Positions 36,515 through 45,544 of a DNA stretch of 64,000 nucleotides are shown in pieces. Position 1 is the first letter of the stretch. Every line of letters starts with the position of its first letter. Below the pieces are notes generated by a model. It saw nothing but the letters and a program-made list of their open reading frames with translations. It was not told the DNA's origin and ran no database searches. This stretch comes from Candidatus Butyricimonas faecavium (GTDB lineage: Bacteria; Bacteroidota; Bacteroidia; Bacteroidales; Marinifilaceae): NCBI GenBank assembly GCA_944321125.1, contig CALUKD010000007.1, positions 89,581-153,580 of the forward strand. Reading direction: 5' to 3'. The position numbers were made by a program, and so were the translations under genes.

Positions 36515-37690
36515 ATGGATAAGAGTGATTTTGATATAGCTGTTTTGGTTGGAAAGTATTTGGCGGATAATTTAACAGATGAAGAGCAAGCGTATTTAAA
36601 TAAATGGCTTTCATCTTCTGTGCAAAACGGTATATGGTTCTATAAATTGACTGATGAGAACTATAAAAAGGAAAAATTAAAAAGATCCGCAACAATTGAT
36701 ATAAAAAAAGGTTGGCAATCTTTACAAAAGAAGCGTTCCGGTAGAAGTAGGCGACAATTATGGATTCGTTGGAGTAAATATGCAGCGATATTCATAGTAC
36801 CGATCCTTGTCGTGTGGATTACTTATCAGCAATTTTCTTCTCCAAGTGTGATTGAATCGCCAGTGCAAGTAATTGCTGCCGGTTCTAGTAAGGCCCTTTT
36901 AGTTTTAGCTGATGGGACATCTGTACCACTGAAACAAGATAAACAAGGGGTGTTAGTAGAACGGAATGGGGTTAAAATTGATTTAAAAGAGGAACGAGTC
37001 GAATATGAAAATGCTGTTGGAGATCAGGAGGAAGAATTGATATATAATGAATTGATAATTCCTAGGGGAGGAGAATATTCTTTGACATTGTCGGATGGAA
37101 CCGTTGTGTATTTGAATGCTGGCTCTAAACTTCGATTCCCGGTTCGATTTGGAAATACTAAGCGAGAGGTTGAATTAGAAGGAGAAGGGTATTTTGAGGT
37201 TACTCATGATGAGAAGGTTCCATTTGTCGTGAAGACTTTACAGATGGATGTTCAAGTGTTAGGAACGAAATTTAATATTTCGGCTTATGAGGATGATGCT
37301 GTAACGAGGGCAACTTTGGTGCAAGGAAGTGTGAAGGTTACAGCATCGGATAATGGAACGAATATTATACTTCAACCTAATGAACAGGCTGAGGTAAAAA
37401 ATGGTGGACAAATTCTTGAGGTAATTAAAGTAGATGCTTCGTTTGCTACAGCTTGGAAAGACGGAAAACTTCGTTTTCAAGAAAAACCGTTGTGTGAGAT
37501 TATGAAGATTGTTGCCCGTTGGTATGATGTGGAAGTGGAGTATGTTGATGAAGAGGTAAAAAATTATCCTTTTGGGTGTAATTTTAGTAGACATGCGACG
37601 ATAGAACCTTTATTACAAGTGTTTGAGGCAACCGGTACGGTCAAAATACGAGTAGATGGAAGAAAAATATTGATAATGAAGAAAAAATAA
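36515..37690 (+). CDS. FecR family anti-sigma factor
   Basis: A 391-residue inner-membrane regulator. It has a cytoplasmic N-terminal part (1-87), a membrane helix (about 88-104, YAAIFIVPILVVWITY), a periplasmic FecR domain (PRGGEYSLTLSDGTVVYLNA, LEGEGYFEVTHDE, VQVLGTKFNISAYE) and a C-terminal DUF4974-type domain (PLCEIMKIVARWYDVEVEYV). It pairs with the ECF sigma factor just upstream and with the STN domain of the SusC downstream. Confidence 0.93.
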   Translation: MDKSDFDIAVLVGKYLADNLTDEEQAYLNKWLSSSVQNGIWFYKLTDENYKKEKLKRSATIDIKKGWQSLQKKRSGRSRRQLWIRWSKYAAIFIVPILVVWITYQQFSSPSVIESPVQVIAAGSSKALLVLADGTSVPLKQDKQGVLVERNGVKIDLKEERVEYENAVGDQEEELIYNELIIPRGGEYSLTLSDGTVVYLNAGSKLRFPVRFGNTKREVELEGEGYFEVTHDEKVPFVVKTLQMDVQVLGTKFNISAYEDDAVTRATLVQGSVKVTASDNGTNIILQPNEQAEVKNGGQILEVIKVDASFATAWKDGKLRFQEKPLCEIMKIVARWYDVEVEYVDEEVKNYPFGCNFSRHATIEPLLQVFEATGTVKIRVDGRKILIMKKK

Positions 37691-37743
37691 AAACGGAAGA
37701 TGGTGACACATCTCCCGTTTGTTAGGTACTTCATATGAAGTAC
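37691..37743 (+). promoter_or_regulatory. Twin hairpins between FecR and SusC, locus 2
   Basis: Hairpin A (37691-37720) begins AAACGG and ends CCGTTT with inner pairs AGATG/CATCT. Hairpin B (37726-37743) is the perfect 18-bp palindrome GTACTTCATATGAAGTAC. Position and outer pairs of A match hairpin A at 18632-18655 of the first locus. Confidence 0.6.
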
Positions 37744-37772
37744 AATAAATTCAAATAATAATTAACAAAGTT

Positions 37773-40700
37773 ATGAAAAAAAATCATTTGAACCTTCAGA
37801 AATGGGGGAGAAAGATGAAATTTGTGTTACAATTATGTATTGTAATCTTATTTCTTCCTATTCCCGGACATGGAGCGGTGAATCCTGTTACGCAACAGAA
37901 GTTGATTAATTTGTCAATGAAAGATGTGACCCTTAAAGAAGTCATGTGGGAGATTGAGAAGCAGACTGATTTTGTATTTGCGTATAATGCAACTGATTTG
38001 GAGAAAGTCGGAAAAATTAGCATTGATGTTGAAAATAAAACAGTAGAGGATGCTTTGAAAATTTGCCTGAAAAATACTAAACTGACTTATGTTCTTCAAC
38101 AGAATATTATTGTGATTAAACAGGAGGGACAACAATCTACTTTAGAAATTAAGAAGATTACGGTAAAAGGAAAAGTTATGGATCGGGATAGTGTTCCGTT
38201 ACCTGGAGTTACGATTTTAGTAAAGGGTACTAATGTTGGTGTGATTTCGGATGCAAATGGAAATTATTTAATTACGATTCCTAATGTTACCAATCCAGTG
38301 CTTGTATTTTCATTTATTGGAATGAGAAAAAAAGAAGTAAAAGTAGCAGATAATGAAGTGATTAATGTCGTGTTGGAAGATGAGCAGACAACGGTAGATG
38401 AAGTTGTCGTTACTGGTATTTATTCTCGTAAAAAGGAGAGTTTTACAGGATCATCTCAAACGTATAAAGCGGAAGAATTGAAAATGATTGGAACCCAAAA
38501 TTTGTTACAAGGTTTGAAGACATTGGATCCCGCTTTTAATATTCTTGAAAATAATCAATATGGTTCAGATCCTAATCGTACTCCGAATATTGAAATACGT
38601 GGAAAAACAAGTATTGTTGGAATGAAAGAAGAGTTTGGTGAAGATCCGAATCAGCCATTATTTATTTTGGATGGTTTTGAGACAACATTAGAGACGATTA
38701 TGGATTTGAGTTTGGACCGTGTAGCTTCGGTAACGATATTAAAAGATGCGGCATCTACGGCAATTTACGGGGCTAAAGCCGCTAATGGTGTAGTAGTAGT
38801 GGAAACGAAAAGTCCAGAGAAAGGACGTTTACGTCTTTCCTACAACGGTAGTTTTGATCTCTCGTTTGCTGATTTAACAGATTACAATTTAATGAATGCT
38901 AAAGAAAAGTTGGAATTCGAGTTTTTAGCTGGAAATTTCGGTTCTAATTTGATCGCCTCAGAAGAAAAGAATATGTTACGTTATAATAAATTATTGTATA
39001 ATGTACAAAGAGGTGTGGATACTTATTGGTTGGCAGAACCTTTAAGAACAGGATTGACTCAACGTCACAATCTTTACGTGGAGGGAGGTGATCAGCAGAT
39101 GCGTTATGGATTAGGGGTTAATTATACGAATATACAGGGTGTTATGACTAAGTCCAAGCGAGAGGTATTGAGTGGACATTTGGATTTGTTATATAGAACA
39201 GGGAAGTTGAGTTTCAGTAACAAATTGAGTATTGACTATACAACGACAGGTGATCCAATTGTTGCGTTTAGTAAATATTCTAGAGCTAATCCGTATTATC
39301 CTAAGTATAATGAAAATGGGGGAATTGATAAATGGTTGGAATATTTTGAGGATGCAACTAGCAGTACAAGTATGATTAATACTAGTCCTGTTGCAAATCC
39401 TCTATGGAATGCAGCTTTGAATAGTTATTCTGAAGGTAATACATTTAGTATGCGTAATAATTTTCAAATGGAATTTCGTCCTTTGAACTATTTATTTGTT
39501 AGGGCCCGTTTTGGAATAACAAAATCGACCTCAGATAGTGAGAATTTTCTTTCGCCTGAAGATACGAGTTTTGATAATATGGATGAAAAAGAACGTGGTT
39601 CGTATTCGGATACGAGGACGGATCGTCTTACTTATGAAGGGGATTTTACAATTACTTTTGGAAAATTATTGGGTGAATATCATCAAGTTAATGCTGTATT
39701 TGGTGCTGCTTGTAATGAAACGAATAGTGATTCTAAATCATTTAGTGTAGTAGGATTTCCTGAAGGAAATTTTACAAAACCTTCTTTTGCTAATGGTTAT
39801 CCGATTAATGGAAAACCTGCTTATTCTGATTCAAAGAAGCGAACAGCGAATTTTTATTTTAATGGAGGATATTCTTTTGATAATCGTTATTTGTTTGATG
39901 TAAATTATCGTGCGGACGGTTCATCTGTATTTGGTTCGAATAAGCAATTTACGACAACTTGGGCCGTTGGTGTTGCATGGAATTTACACAATGAAAAGTT
40001 TGTTAAAGATAACACGAATCTTTTTTCGATGTTAAAGTTAAGAGCTTCTATTGGTAATCCTGGTAATCAAAATTTTGGTTCTTATAATACGATAACAACG
40101 TATAAATTTAATAACTGGTTATTGAATAATTTTGGAACAGGGATTCTTGTAACTTCTTTTGGGGATCCTGATTTGGAATGGCAAAAAACTATAGATAAAA
40201 ATGTAGGTTTTGACTTAAGTATGTTTGATAATCGTTTTCATGTGAATTTTGATTACTATTATAAATCAACAGATCCTTTAATGGCTTCAATCGGGATTCC
40301 TTTGTCTGTAGGAGTTTCTAGTCGTTTGGCTAATGTTGGAAAACAAGTTAGTAAAGGGTATAACGGGACGATAAAATATGCCTTTATTTACCGTCCTAAA
40401 GAACGGATAAATTGGACAAGTAGTTTAACATTTCGTCACGGACATAGTTTTTACGATAAAATTGGTAATAAATTAAATCAATATAATAGTGAAAATCGTT
40501 CTAATAGTTTGGCCCGTTATTACGATGGTGGTAGTCCAGCTGATTTGTGGGCGGTTCGTTCGTTAGGTATAGATCCTGCTTCTGGGAAGGAAATTTTTAT
40601 AGACTCAAATGGAAAACGTAAGTTTTCTTATGATTATTCGGATGAAGTTGTCGTGGGTAATTCAGAACCCGATTTGGAAGGCGTTATAGGTAATACATTG

Positions 40701-41126
40701 TATTATAAGGGTTTTTCTTGTAGTATGTATTTACGTTATAGTTTTGGAGGAGATGCTTTTAACCAGACTTTGTACGAGAAAGTTGAAAATATTTCGAGTG
40801 CTGGATTAAAAGAAAATCAAGATAAAAGGGCATTACATGATCGTTGGAAGAATCCGGGAGACAAAGCTAAATTTAGAGGAATTTCTTTGGCGGAAAGTAC
40901 CCAGATGTCTTCTCGTTTTGTACAGAAAAACAATTATATAACGTTTGAATCAATTCGTGTGGGATATGAATTTGATCATCAGTGGATGAAAGCGATCGGT
41001 TTTTCTGGAATGACTTTTAGTGCTTATATGAATGATATTTGTCGTTTTTCAACGATCAAGGATGAACGAGGGATAGATTATCCGTTTGCACGGAGTGTAA
41101 CGTTTTCATTATCGGTTAACTTTTAA
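37773..41126 (+). CDS. SusC/RagA family TonB-linked outer membrane transporter
   Basis: An 1,117-residue TonB-dependent importer. After the signal region (to about 33) come an STN domain (INLSMKDVTLKEVMWEIEKQ, to about 125), a carboxypeptidase-like domain (GKVMDRDSVPLPGVTILVKG, about 130-215), the plug (TVDEVVVTGIYSRKKESFTG, RGKTSIVGMKEEFG, LFILDGFETTLETIM, LKDAASTAIYGAKAANGVVV) and a beta barrel to the final aromatic strand SVTFSLSVNF. The STN domain shows it is a signalling transporter for the sigma/FecR pair. It is fully open, unlike the SusC of locus 1. Confidence 0.95.
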   Translation: MKKNHLNLQKWGRKMKFVLQLCIVILFLPIPGHGAVNPVTQQKLINLSMKDVTLKEVMWEIEKQTDFVFAYNATDLEKVGKISIDVENKTVEDALKICLKNTKLTYVLQQNIIVIKQEGQQSTLEIKKITVKGKVMDRDSVPLPGVTILVKGTNVGVISDANGNYLITIPNVTNPVLVFSFIGMRKKEVKVADNEVINVVLEDEQTTVDEVVVTGIYSRKKESFTGSSQTYKAEELKMIGTQNLLQGLKTLDPAFNILENNQYGSDPNRTPNIEIRGKTSIVGMKEEFGEDPNQPLFILDGFETTLETIMDLSLDRVASVTILKDAASTAIYGAKAANGVVVVETKSPEKGRLRLSYNGSFDLSFADLTDYNLMNAKEKLEFEFLAGNFGSNLIASEEKNMLRYNKLLYNVQRGVDTYWLAEPLRTGLTQRHNLYVEGGDQQMRYGLGVNYTNIQGVMTKSKREVLSGHLDLLYRTGKLSFSNKLSIDYTTTGDPIVAFSKYSRANPYYPKYNENGGIDKWLEYFEDATSSTSMINTSPVANPLWNAALNSYSEGNTFSMRNNFQMEFRPLNYLFVRARFGITKSTSDSENFLSPEDTSFDNMDEKERGSYSDTRTDRLTYEGDFTITFGKLLGEYHQVNAVFGAACNETNSDSKSFSVVGFPEGNFTKPSFANGYPINGKPAYSDSKKRTANFYFNGGYSFDNRYLFDVNYRADGSSVFGSNKQFTTTWAVGVAWNLHNEKFVKDNTNLFSMLKLRASIGNPGNQNFGSYNTITTYKFNNWLLNNFGTGILVTSFGDPDLEWQKTIDKNVGFDLSMFDNRFHVNFDYYYKSTDPLMASIGIPLSVGVSSRLANVGKQVSKGYNGTIKYAFIYRPKERINWTSSLTFRHGHSFYDKIGNKLNQYNSENRSNSLARYYDGGSPADLWAVRSLGIDPASGKEIFIDSNGKRKFSYDYSDEVVVGNSEPDLEGVIGNTLYYKGFSCSMYLRYSFGGDAFNQTLYEKVENISSAGLKENQDKRALHDRWKNPGDKAKFRGISLAESTQMSSRFVQKNNYITFESIRVGYEFDHQWMKAIGFSGMTFSAYMNDICRFSTIKDERGIDYPFARSVTFSLSVNF

Positions 41127-41138
41127 TGGATTTTTGAT

Positions 41139-42560
41139 ATGAAAAAATATATATGGATTGTTTGGGTCTTGGGTTTTATAGGGTGTTCGGATTGGTTGAG
41201 CATTCAGCCAAGTGACCGAATCGCAGAAGAAACAGCGTTTTCTTCGTTGTCTGGTTTTAAGATGGCGTTAAATGGAATTTACGTAGATTTGAATCACTCT
41301 TCTTTATATGGTCAAGCTCTTACCACAGAAATGGTCGAGATTCTGGCACAACGTTATGATGTAAATGAAGAAAATACGAGATGGACTGCATTTAAAAATT
41401 ATGAATATACGAGTGCTAGTGTGCTTTCGTATTGTGAAAGTATTTGGGGAAAGGCTTATAGTTTGATTGCTAATGCTAATTTGGTTTTAAAAAATTGTGA
41501 GGAGCATCGGGAGGTTTTACCTGATGATTACTACAATTTGATAAGAGGAGAGGCTTTGGCATTAAGAGCGTTACTTCATTTTGATCTGTTCCGTTTATTT
41601 GGACCTGTTTATGCAAAAGATTCACTTTTGTCTTCTATCCCTTATTATAAGGAATTTGTGTTGAGTGTGAATCCTTCATTAAAAGGTGTGGATTTCATGA
41701 ATAATGTTATTGGAGATTTAAGAGAAGCCAAAGAATGTTTATCGGAGGATCCAATTATATCTAAAGGTGTAGCGGGTGATCCGACAGATGTTTTTAAAAC
41801 TCGTCGGAATTTACGCTTAAATTACTATGCCGTACAAGGATTATTAGCTCGTGCTTATCTTTATACAGAACAATTGGATAGTGCTTTTGTATATGCGATG
41901 AATGTGATAGATGTACAAGAACGAATATTTCCGTGGATAAATAGAACAACGGCTTCTGTAGGGGTGGATCCAGATCGAGTTTTTTCTTCTGAGTTGTTGT
42001 TTGCATCGGAGAATAGGAATATCGGGGGACTTTTTTCGAGTTTATTTAATGCTGAGATATTGAAGATTAATTCTTTATTGGGGATGCGTGATGATGTAAT
42101 TGATTATAGATTTGATTATAAGGGCGAATCTGATCTGAGGTATTTTAGTAGTTTAAGGAATAGGACAATGGTAAATTCGGTAGACTATAAAATATTTAAT
42201 AAATATCAGGTAGAGGTTGGAGATTCTTTACATTCCCAGTTGATGCCGATGATCCGGGTGAGTGAAATGTATTTGATGGTAGCAGAGATTTTGTATAGAA
42301 ATGGAGAACGAGCGGAAGGTGCAACCTATTTTAATACATTAAGGGATAAGCGTGGTTTATCTGGTTATGGAAATTCTTATATTTATTATTTTGTAGAGGA
42401 ATGGTGGCGTGAATTTATAGGAGAGGGACAATTGTTTTTTTATTTTAAACGTACAATGGCAGATGAAGTATTTTCGGCTTCGGAAAGATATAGTACGACA
42501 TCTGTGAAATTGAGAGATTACGTTCTTCCAATACCTAATGGAGAAAATAAATATAATTGA
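41139..42560 (+). CDS. RagB/SusD family nutrient-uptake lipoprotein
   Basis: A 473-residue surface lipoprotein (lipobox GFIGC, Cys16) starting 12 bases after SusC. Characteristic parts: SDWLSIQPSDRIAEETAF, NGIYVDLNHSSLYG, GEALALRALLHFDLFRLFGP, and the C-terminal SEMYLMVAEILYR and FNTLRDKRG segments. It ends with VLPIPNGENKYN. The ligand is unknown; no glycan-degrading enzyme accompanies the locus. Confidence 0.94.
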   Translation: MKKYIWIVWVLGFIGCSDWLSIQPSDRIAEETAFSSLSGFKMALNGIYVDLNHSSLYGQALTTEMVEILAQRYDVNEENTRWTAFKNYEYTSASVLSYCESIWGKAYSLIANANLVLKNCEEHREVLPDDYYNLIRGEALALRALLHFDLFRLFGPVYAKDSLLSSIPYYKEFVLSVNPSLKGVDFMNNVIGDLREAKECLSEDPIISKGVAGDPTDVFKTRRNLRLNYYAVQGLLARAYLYTEQLDSAFVYAMNVIDVQERIFPWINRTTASVGVDPDRVFSSELLFASENRNIGGLFSSLFNAEILKINSLLGMRDDVIDYRFDYKGESDLRYFSSLRNRTMVNSVDYKIFNKYQVEVGDSLHSQLMPMIRVSEMYLMVAEILYRNGERAEGATYFNTLRDKRGLSGYGNSYIYYFVEEWWREFIGEGQLFFYFKRTMADEVFSASERYSTTSVKLRDYVLPIPNGENKYN

Positions 42561-42574
42561 AGAAAGGATAATTT

Positions 42575-43339
42575 ATGAGACAAATATTTTTTATATTATT
42601 ATTTTTTACAGCTTTTCTTTTTGCTTGTGAAAAGGATTTAGATGTTTATTCTGGGGATAGTGGTATCTTTTTTTATGCAGGCAGTAGACTTAATGATACT
42701 GTTGCAATATCTTGGGGTATGCAATCGGGAAATGTGAAAACACAAAATTTGACATTACGTGTATTGCTTTTAGGGGAGGTTGTCAATTATGACCGAAAAT
42801 TTACGATAGATGTGATTGCAGACCAGGCAGATACATTGAGTGCGGAAGAGGGAATTGATTATGAACCAGTGACAACGGAACATGTTATTCCGGCAGATGG
42901 TGCTTATACAGATATTAATATTGTGTTGAAACGGAGATCTGATTTGAATGAACGTAATAGACGTTTTACTGTGAAATTGAATGAGACTTCAGAATTGAAA
43001 TTTTTATATAGCCGTCAAACTAGATTGGATTCTGTTACTGTATTGGATATGGATTATCAGCGAGTGATTTATATGAATGAAGTTTTTCCTCAGCCAAGTT
43101 GGTGGTCAACGATAGGTCAATCGCGTTTTGGTAACTGGAGTCAAAAAAAGGCTGGATTGATTTGTGATGTGATGGGAATAGATCGAAGTGTATGGCTATA
43201 TTCGATAGTAGGTAATGGTACTTTTACTCAAGGATATTTGTCGTACGTAGGGAAGTATATGCATAAATATTTACAGGAAAATCCAGAAGAGGACGAGGAT
43301 GGGGAATTAATGGTTATGGGACCGGATTCTAGAAATTAA
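42575..43339 (+). CDS. DUF4843 domain lipoprotein
   Basis: A 254-residue lipoprotein (lipobox LFAC, Cys18). It begins as usual for DUF4843 proteins, with a YSGDSGIFFYAG strand, and contains repeated beta strands (LRVLLLGEVVNYDRKFTIDV, IPADGAYTDINIVLKRR, FTVKLNETSEL) that suggest an immunoglobulin-like fold. It is commonly found right after SusD in such loci and is thought to help bind substrate at the cell surface. Confidence 0.78.
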   Translation: MRQIFFILLFFTAFLFACEKDLDVYSGDSGIFFYAGSRLNDTVAISWGMQSGNVKTQNLTLRVLLLGEVVNYDRKFTIDVIADQADTLSAEEGIDYEPVTTEHVIPADGAYTDINIVLKRRSDLNERNRRFTVKLNETSELKFLYSRQTRLDSVTVLDMDYQRVIYMNEVFPQPSWWSTIGQSRFGNWSQKKAGLICDVMGIDRSVWLYSIVGNGTFTQGYLSYVGKYMHKYLQENPEEDEDGELMVMGPDSRN

Positions 43340-43369
43340 TGATGACCTTATAAAATTAAAATAGAAGTT

Positions 43370-44932
43370 ATGAAATATGTAATATATTACTTATTAATGT
43401 TTTTATTGGGGGGTATTTACTCGTGCGCAGATGATAAGGGGAATTATAATTATGAGGATATAAATAAATTGGCAATATTAGGTATAGAGGCTAAATATCA
43501 GTGTATTGCCCATGTGGATACTTTGCATATACAACCAGAGATTCAAAATCTAAGTAAAACTGGAGAAAATGGGGTGTATAGCTACGAATGGAAGTTTGTT
43601 CCTAAAAATGCTCAACATCCTGAGTTAGGAGAAGATCCTGATTATGTAGTGGCTACGACAAAAAATTTGAACATTCCGGTAAGTCAGGATGCAGGAGATT
43701 ATGTTTGTTTTTATAATATTAAAGATGAAACAACTGGTGTCGTTTGGGGAACAAAATTTGACTTGCTTGTGAGTAGTTTGACTAGTGAAGGGTGGATGAT
43801 TTTATGCGAACAAGAAGGTCGTGCTAGGATGGATATGGTCGTGAATGTAGATGCCAATACGGATATAATATCTCGAGATATATGGTCAGAGAGTGAATTA
43901 GAAACAGGAAAACCAATCAAAGTGATGTATGAGTATACGTTTGCTCGTGTACGACCTAATATTTTTGTCTGTGAGAATGGATCTTATATGTTAGATTCGA
44001 AAGATATGCATGCAGGAGAGGACAATAATATTAGATGGTATTTTGGAGCTCAACCAGAACATATACATGTGCGTGCTTCAGGGGTAATGAAGTATAATTA
44101 TGATGAAAGTTTTTATCCCCATTATTGGATTATTGTAGATAAAAATGGAGACGTGTATTGTAATGATGTATGGGTGAATGGTGGATTATTTGACTTTACA
44201 ATAAATCAAATTGATGGAATAGAATTTAAGGCGGCCCCTTTTGTGGGAAATGCTTCCCGATATTTTCAAGATCCGTTATTAAAAATTCCGTCGACAATGT
44301 TATATGATAAGGCTGGTCGATTTTTAGAGGTGAAAGTAACAAGTGGCGGAAAGCCTTCGGTGATGAAGTTTACTGGAACAATGCTTTTTACGGCAGAACA
44401 ATTTGGTAAAGAAATGGTACATATGCAATCTACCGTATATAACGGATTGACTTATGCCATATTGAAAGATGAGAACGGAGATTATTATTACTATGGGATT
44501 ATTTTGGGGAATTGGGGAGAAAATACTCAGAAGTATTATGGAAAACTAGATGGTCAAAATTTGGATCAAGTTGTTTCTTTTGCCTGTCATCCTGTATTAG
44601 GAATTTTATTTTATTCAACAAAAGACAAAATTTATAAATTTGATATGAATAATCCATCACGTGGTGCTGAAGAGATATTGTATTATCCTGGAGAAACGAT
44701 TAAAGTGATGAAATTTAATGTTCTTTCAACGTATAGCGGATATTCTGAATGGGAGGCTCTGCGCAGTGAGTATTTGGTTGTAGGAACTATAAAAAATGAT
44801 GTTTCTGAGGATAAATGTGGAATTATGCGAAGTTATGAGTTTGAACCTCAATGGGAAAAGAAACCAATACAGAAGAAAGAGTATGTTAATTTAGGAAAGA
44901 TTGTAGATATTTCTTATAAAGAAAAATATTAA
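43370..44932 (+). CDS. PKD-like family lipoprotein
   Basis: A 520-residue lipoprotein (lipobox IYSC, Cys19). An N-terminal PKD-like beta domain (about 30-130; YSYEWKFVPKN, VSQDAGDYVCFYNIKDE) precedes a long beta-rich part (GWMILCEQEGRARMDMVVNV, PHYWIIVDKNGDVYCNDVW) that could be a propeller. These proteins co-occur with SusD and DUF4843 genes and are probably surface glycan- or protein-binding. It is the last gene of the locus. Confidence 0.72.
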   Translation: MKYVIYYLLMFLLGGIYSCADDKGNYNYEDINKLAILGIEAKYQCIAHVDTLHIQPEIQNLSKTGENGVYSYEWKFVPKNAQHPELGEDPDYVVATTKNLNIPVSQDAGDYVCFYNIKDETTGVVWGTKFDLLVSSLTSEGWMILCEQEGRARMDMVVNVDANTDIISRDIWSESELETGKPIKVMYEYTFARVRPNIFVCENGSYMLDSKDMHAGEDNNIRWYFGAQPEHIHVRASGVMKYNYDESFYPHYWIIVDKNGDVYCNDVWVNGGLFDFTINQIDGIEFKAAPFVGNASRYFQDPLLKIPSTMLYDKAGRFLEVKVTSGGKPSVMKFTGTMLFTAEQFGKEMVHMQSTVYNGLTYAILKDENGDYYYYGIILGNWGENTQKYYGKLDGQNLDQVVSFACHPVLGILFYSTKDKIYKFDMNNPSRGAEEILYYPGETIKVMKFNVLSTYSGYSEWEALRSEYLVVGTIKNDVSEDKCGIMRSYEFEPQWEKKPIQKKEYVNLGKIVDISYKEKY

Positions 44933-45544
44933 TTTTGAAAGTGAATCTAGTAAGATTCATGCTAGTATAAAGTTGTTTTTTTAATGTGGTGAATCCTAAA
45001 AATTATTGTCTAATTTTTAGAATTCACCATATTCAGAATAAAGATATAACGGAGAATTAAATTTGGGAAAATGTAGATGGTTAGTTGAAATGTAATCAAA
45101 TATTCTATTTCTGAAACTCATTAGTGAAGGTGAATAAATAAAAACAGTGTTAAAATATTTATTTTACATCTTGTATTGGCTATATAAACTATGGGCAAAA
45201 AACTTCGGATATATGAAAGTATAAGAATTTCTTATATTTCAATTAGAAAACAAGGAAGAAGGAATAGAAATTATATATTTGTATGACATTGCAAACCTTT
45301 GAAAAAATTGTATTATTACTGAGTTGCTACTGTTTTTATATCTTATTAAATATTTGTCGATTAATTTGTTATATCAAATTATTGAAAATATTGATATGGT
45401 AGGATTATTTCTGAAATAATAATTATTACATTGGTACAGAACATATTTTTAACGTAATTTTAACCTGTTTCATGGAGTATTAAAATTTATTGATGCTTAT
45501 ATTTGAATTCTAATTTAGTTTGTGTTTTTATATATTATTACAAG
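44933..45544. other. 612-base gene-free spacer with hairpins and candidate promoters
   Basis: No ORF of note on either strand. It holds a 7-bp stem hairpin (44942-44959, TGAATCT/AGATTCA), a 19-bp imperfect stem (44987-45005 with 45011-45029, one C-A mismatch) that probably ends the SusCD transcript, and two TAnnTTTG boxes (45274-45281 and 45498-45505). The rest is AT-rich sequence in which I see nothing. Confidence 0.6.
44987..45029 (+). terminator. Long hairpin after the second SusCD locus
   Basis: TGGTGAATCCTAAAAATTA pairs with TAATTTTTAGAATTCACCA except for one C-A mismatch; the loop is TTGTC. There is no T-run, so it may stabilise the 3' end rather than terminate directly. Confidence 0.5.

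Noticed and set aside
45241..45290. TATATTTG at 45274-45281 as the promoter of the gene at 45545
   Set aside because: It would leave a leader of more than 250 bases with no matching -33 box; the box at 45498-45505 is better placed.
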